Shown in pieces: positions 45,063-46,380 of a DNA stretch of 46,380 nucleotides. Origin of the DNA: Oscillatoria salina IIICB1 (lineage in GTDB: Bacteria; Cyanobacteriota; Cyanobacteriia; Cyanobacteriales; SIO1D9). The notes beneath the pieces are model-generated. The model made no database searches, was not told where the DNA came from, and saw only the letters and a program-made list of their open reading frames with translations. The position numbers were made by a program, and so were the translations under genes. The first letter of the stretch is position 1. Every line of letters starts with the position of its first letter. The stretch is taken from contig NZ_JAAHBQ010000048.1 in NCBI RefSeq assembly GCF_020144665.1, positions 1-46,380 of the forward strand, read 5' to 3'.

Positions 45063-45287
45063 TTAATCGGTTTGAATTTGTGACAAAATTTGCTCAAACT
45101 TTTGTACAGAGTCAACAGTAACTGCTTGTCTATGTAATTGTTTCAACTGTGGTAAATTTTCAATTGTGTCGAGAATTTGGTTAATGTTTTCTGGTACAGT
45201 CTCAAACCGTATTTGTAAAACTTCTATGACTGACTCGCGAGCATTTTGTACCATTCCATCTCGCTCAAATCCGGTAATATATGGCAT
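45063..45287 (-). CDS. Tandem copy 2: stand-alone 74-aa C-terminal Rpn-like protein
   Basis: Same ORF as copy 3: MPYITGFERDGMVQNARESV to EQILSQIQTD, 74 residues, ATG at 45287 preceded by GGGAGGAAAATTGA. Here the codon just before the ATG is TGA where both other copies have CGA, so the upstream part of the repeat is closed and only the internal start can make this protein. First 20 residues equal copy 3; residues 21-60 equal the main gene, so it is a mosaic. No domain name beyond similarity to the nuclease tail. Confidence 0.65.
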   Translation of the reverse strand: MPYITGFERDGMVQNARESVIEVLQIRFETVPENINQILDTIENLPQLKQLHRQAVTVDSVQKFEQILSQIQTD

Positions 45288-45372
45288 TCAATTTTCCTCC
45301 CGATAACGCTTGAGTTCAGTTCTAAAATTACGTTCTAATTCTTCTGGTAAAACCATCATCCATTCAATCAAC
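45288..45372 (-). pseudogene. Upstream remnant of copy 2, ended by TGA
   Basis: Encodes MMVLPEELERNFRTELKRYREEN followed by a stop at 45288-45290, in the place where the other copies read Arg. It has no start of its own and no nuclease domain, so it is non-coding relic DNA that only carries the ribosome binding site of the 74-residue frame. Confidence 0.75.
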
Positions 45373-45391
45373 CGAGAAAAATTTTAACTCT

Positions 45392-45616
45392 TTAATCGGT
45401 TTGAATTTGTGCCAAAATTTGCTCAAACTCTTGAAGAGAGTCAACAGTAACCGCTTGTCTATGTAACTGTTTCAACTGTGGTAAATTTTCAATTGTGTCG
45501 AGAATTTGGTTAATGTTTTCTGGTACAGTCTCAAACCGTATTTGTAAAACTTCGATTGTTGACTCGCGAGTATTTTGTGCTATTGCGTCTCGCTCAAATC
45601 CGGTAATATATGGCAT
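45392..45616 (-). CDS. Intragenic 74-aa ORF within the Rpn-like gene
   Basis: ATG at 45616 in the frame of the full gene, preceded by GGGAGG with 8 bases of spacing (GGGAGGAAAATCGAATG). Encodes MPYITGFERDAIAQNTREST to EQILAQIQTD. In E. coli, Rpn genes make a short C-terminal product from an internal start that inhibits the full-length protein; this layout is the same. Expression here is inferred from the ribosome binding site and from the conservation of the frame in two tandem copies. Confidence 0.55.
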   Translation of the reverse strand: MPYITGFERDAIAQNTRESTIEVLQIRFETVPENINQILDTIENLPQLKQLHRQAVTVDSLQEFEQILAQIQTD

Positions 45617-46380
45617 TCGATTTTCCTCCCGATAACGCTTGAGTTCAGTTCTAAAATTACGTTCTAATTCTTCTGGTAAAACCATCATCCATTCAATCAA
45701 CCGGAAGAGTTGAAGAATCTCATTTCTACTATAACCGCGATCGCCCTGAAGGGCGCTGGCGCTACCGCGCCAATCGCCGAGTTCTCGGATTAAGCTTAAC
45801 TTTGACTGCAAGCGTTGCTGAAGATTCTCGCGGGTGGCTAGGGTTGTCAAATGAGCCATAACTATGACAGCAAAGGGATTGCGACTTTGCTCTAAAATTT
45901 GCCATTGCTGTCGATAGTCTAATAATTTCACCGTGGGAAACTGGAGAGTGGTTTGGAATCCCCAACGACTATAACTATAGCTTGTTGGTCGCCAAGAAAG
46001 GCGATCGTCTGCTAAAATTGCCAAACTAATGACTTCGCGATCGTATTTATCAAACAAACGGTGATTGTAGATATACATCCACTTGGCAAAATCAGATTGT
46101 GACTGACTTTGAACTTCAATGTGAATCAACACTACAGCTTCTTCACCATCAAGTAGCCATAGTTTAACCAGCTTATCTGCTAAACGCCTTCCTGTTTCAG
46201 AATCGCGAATAATTTCTTGCAATTCTGTATCCAAGGAGTCATAGCCTCTCAACCAATCAATATCTTGATGAGCCTGGGGAAAAAAGAATGCCATAAACGG
46301 CTCAAAATAGATATCGATTGCCTCTTTCCAAGGACTATCGTAATCGGACTGGGCTTGGTTGACGCTCCCCTGCCTAAAGG
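45392..46380 (-). CDS. Rpn-like PD-(D/E)XK nuclease/putative transposase, start beyond the edge
   Basis: A frame open from the window edge to a stop at 45392, at least 329 codons. It reads SDYDSPWKEAIDIYFEPFM, the usual N-terminus of this cyanobacterial family, so the ATG at 46294 is internal and the true start lies beyond 46380. ADKLVKLWLLDGEEAVVLIH with IEVQSQSQSDFAK is the nuclease core (acidic residues and ExQ replacing ExK). Rpn-related proteins cut DNA and some act in phage defence. An extra stretch GDWRGSASALQGD lies between KLSLIREL and RGYSRNEIL, from an inserted repeat. The C-terminal 74 codons can be translated from an internal ATG (45616) behind GGGAGG, and are repeated downstream. 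Confidence 0.8.
   Translation of the reverse strand, partial: FRQGSVNQAQSDYDSPWKEAIDIYFEPFMAFFFPQAHQDIDWLRGYDSLDTELQEIIRDSETGRRLADKLVKLWLLDGEEAVVLIHIEVQSQSQSDFAKWMYIYNHRLFDKYDREVISLAILADDRLSWRPTSYSYSRWGFQTTLQFPTVKLLDYRQQWQILEQSRNPFAVIVMAHLTTLATRENLQQRLQSKLSLIRELGDWRGSASALQGDRGYSRNEILQLFRLIEWMMVLPEELERNFRTELKRYREENRMPYITGFERDAIAQNTRESTIEVLQIRFETVPENINQILDTIENLPQLKQLHRQAVTVDSLQEFEQILAQIQTD
45737..45777. repeat. 41-base three-way-junction element inside the Rpn-like gene
   Basis: GCGAT (45737-45741) pairs with ATCGC (45773-45777) around two hairpins: GCCCT (45743-45747) with AGGGC (45750-45754), and TGGCGC (45757-45762) with GCGCCA (45767-45772, loop TACC). It overlaps a HIP1 site. In the protein it corresponds to about 13 extra residues where the family reads a continuous IREL(Y)ERGYSR, so it appears to be an in-frame insertion of a small dispersed repeat. 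Confidence 0.7.

Noticed and set aside
44738-45115. 125-residue protein starting at 45115
   Set aside because: Its first 26 or so residues come from reading the neighbouring copy out of frame; the 74-residue start has the ribosome binding site.
45392-46294. Rpn-like protein starting at the ATG at 46294
   Set aside because: The frame is open to the window edge and encodes the conserved DYDSPWKEAIDIYFEPF segment upstream, so this ATG is internal.

Overview
The window is chromosomal DNA of a cyanobacterium. Many GCGATCGC (HIP1) palindromes are scattered through coding DNA. The gene set is also cyanobacterial: a dnaK3/dnaJ3-type chaperone pair, pdhB-secD-secF, a one-helix high-light-inducible protein with an HLR1-like site, a principal sigma factor starting MTQANNVL, MiaE, DUF4330, an RRM protein with a long leader, and heptamer repeats in gaps. 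I cannot name a genus. No rRNA, tRNA, CRISPR array or intact insertion sequence was seen. Layout: 1-10148 is housekeeping (dnaK/dnaJ on minus; pdhB, secD, secF, two small hypotheticals and hli on plus; sigA on minus). From 10149 to 20236 there are mostly single genes: a polysaccharide deacetylase, an SGNH/DUF1574-like protein, a two-gene membrane/adhesin-like operon, a degenerate alpha/beta hydrolase, DUF4330, an M48 protease, a PPP-type phosphatase, miaE and a shortened DUF1778 antitoxin-like protein. From 20399 to 25788 lies a uracil-catabolism (URC) type cluster: GNAT, a GTP cyclohydrolase II-like URC1, URC4 (DUF1688), uracil phosphoribosyltransferase and an AllA-like ureidoglycolate lyase, interrupted by a PIN-domain toxin/antitoxin pair on the opposite strand. 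From 25946 to 30682 are an RRM protein, an SDR-type epimerase, an ABC exporter and two membrane proteins. From 30923 to 41744 is a glucan/trehalose block: glgB, glgX, glgE and a treS-maltokinase fusion. Together TreS (trehalose to maltose), maltokinase (maltose to maltose 1-phosphate), GlgE (polymerisation) and GlgB (branching) form a complete GlgE route, with GlgX for debranching. From 42022 to the right edge the DNA is accessory in character: a small secreted protein, an acyltransferase-like protein, a short element with terminal inverted repeats, an EF-hand protein, and an Rpn-like PD-(D/E)XK nuclease gene that runs off the edge. The most unusual structure is at 44674-46380. The 3' end of the Rpn-like gene is repeated in tandem with a period of about 325-329 bp. 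Each of the three full units keeps an intact 74-codon reading frame that starts at an internal ATG behind a perfect GGGAGG ribosome binding site. In one copy the upstream frame has been closed by a CGA to TGA stop immediately before that ATG. This fits an array of stand-alone copies of an intragenic C-terminal protein, possibly an inhibitor of the nuclease. The nuclease gene also carries an apparent in-frame insertion of a 41-base element that can fold as a three-way junction.
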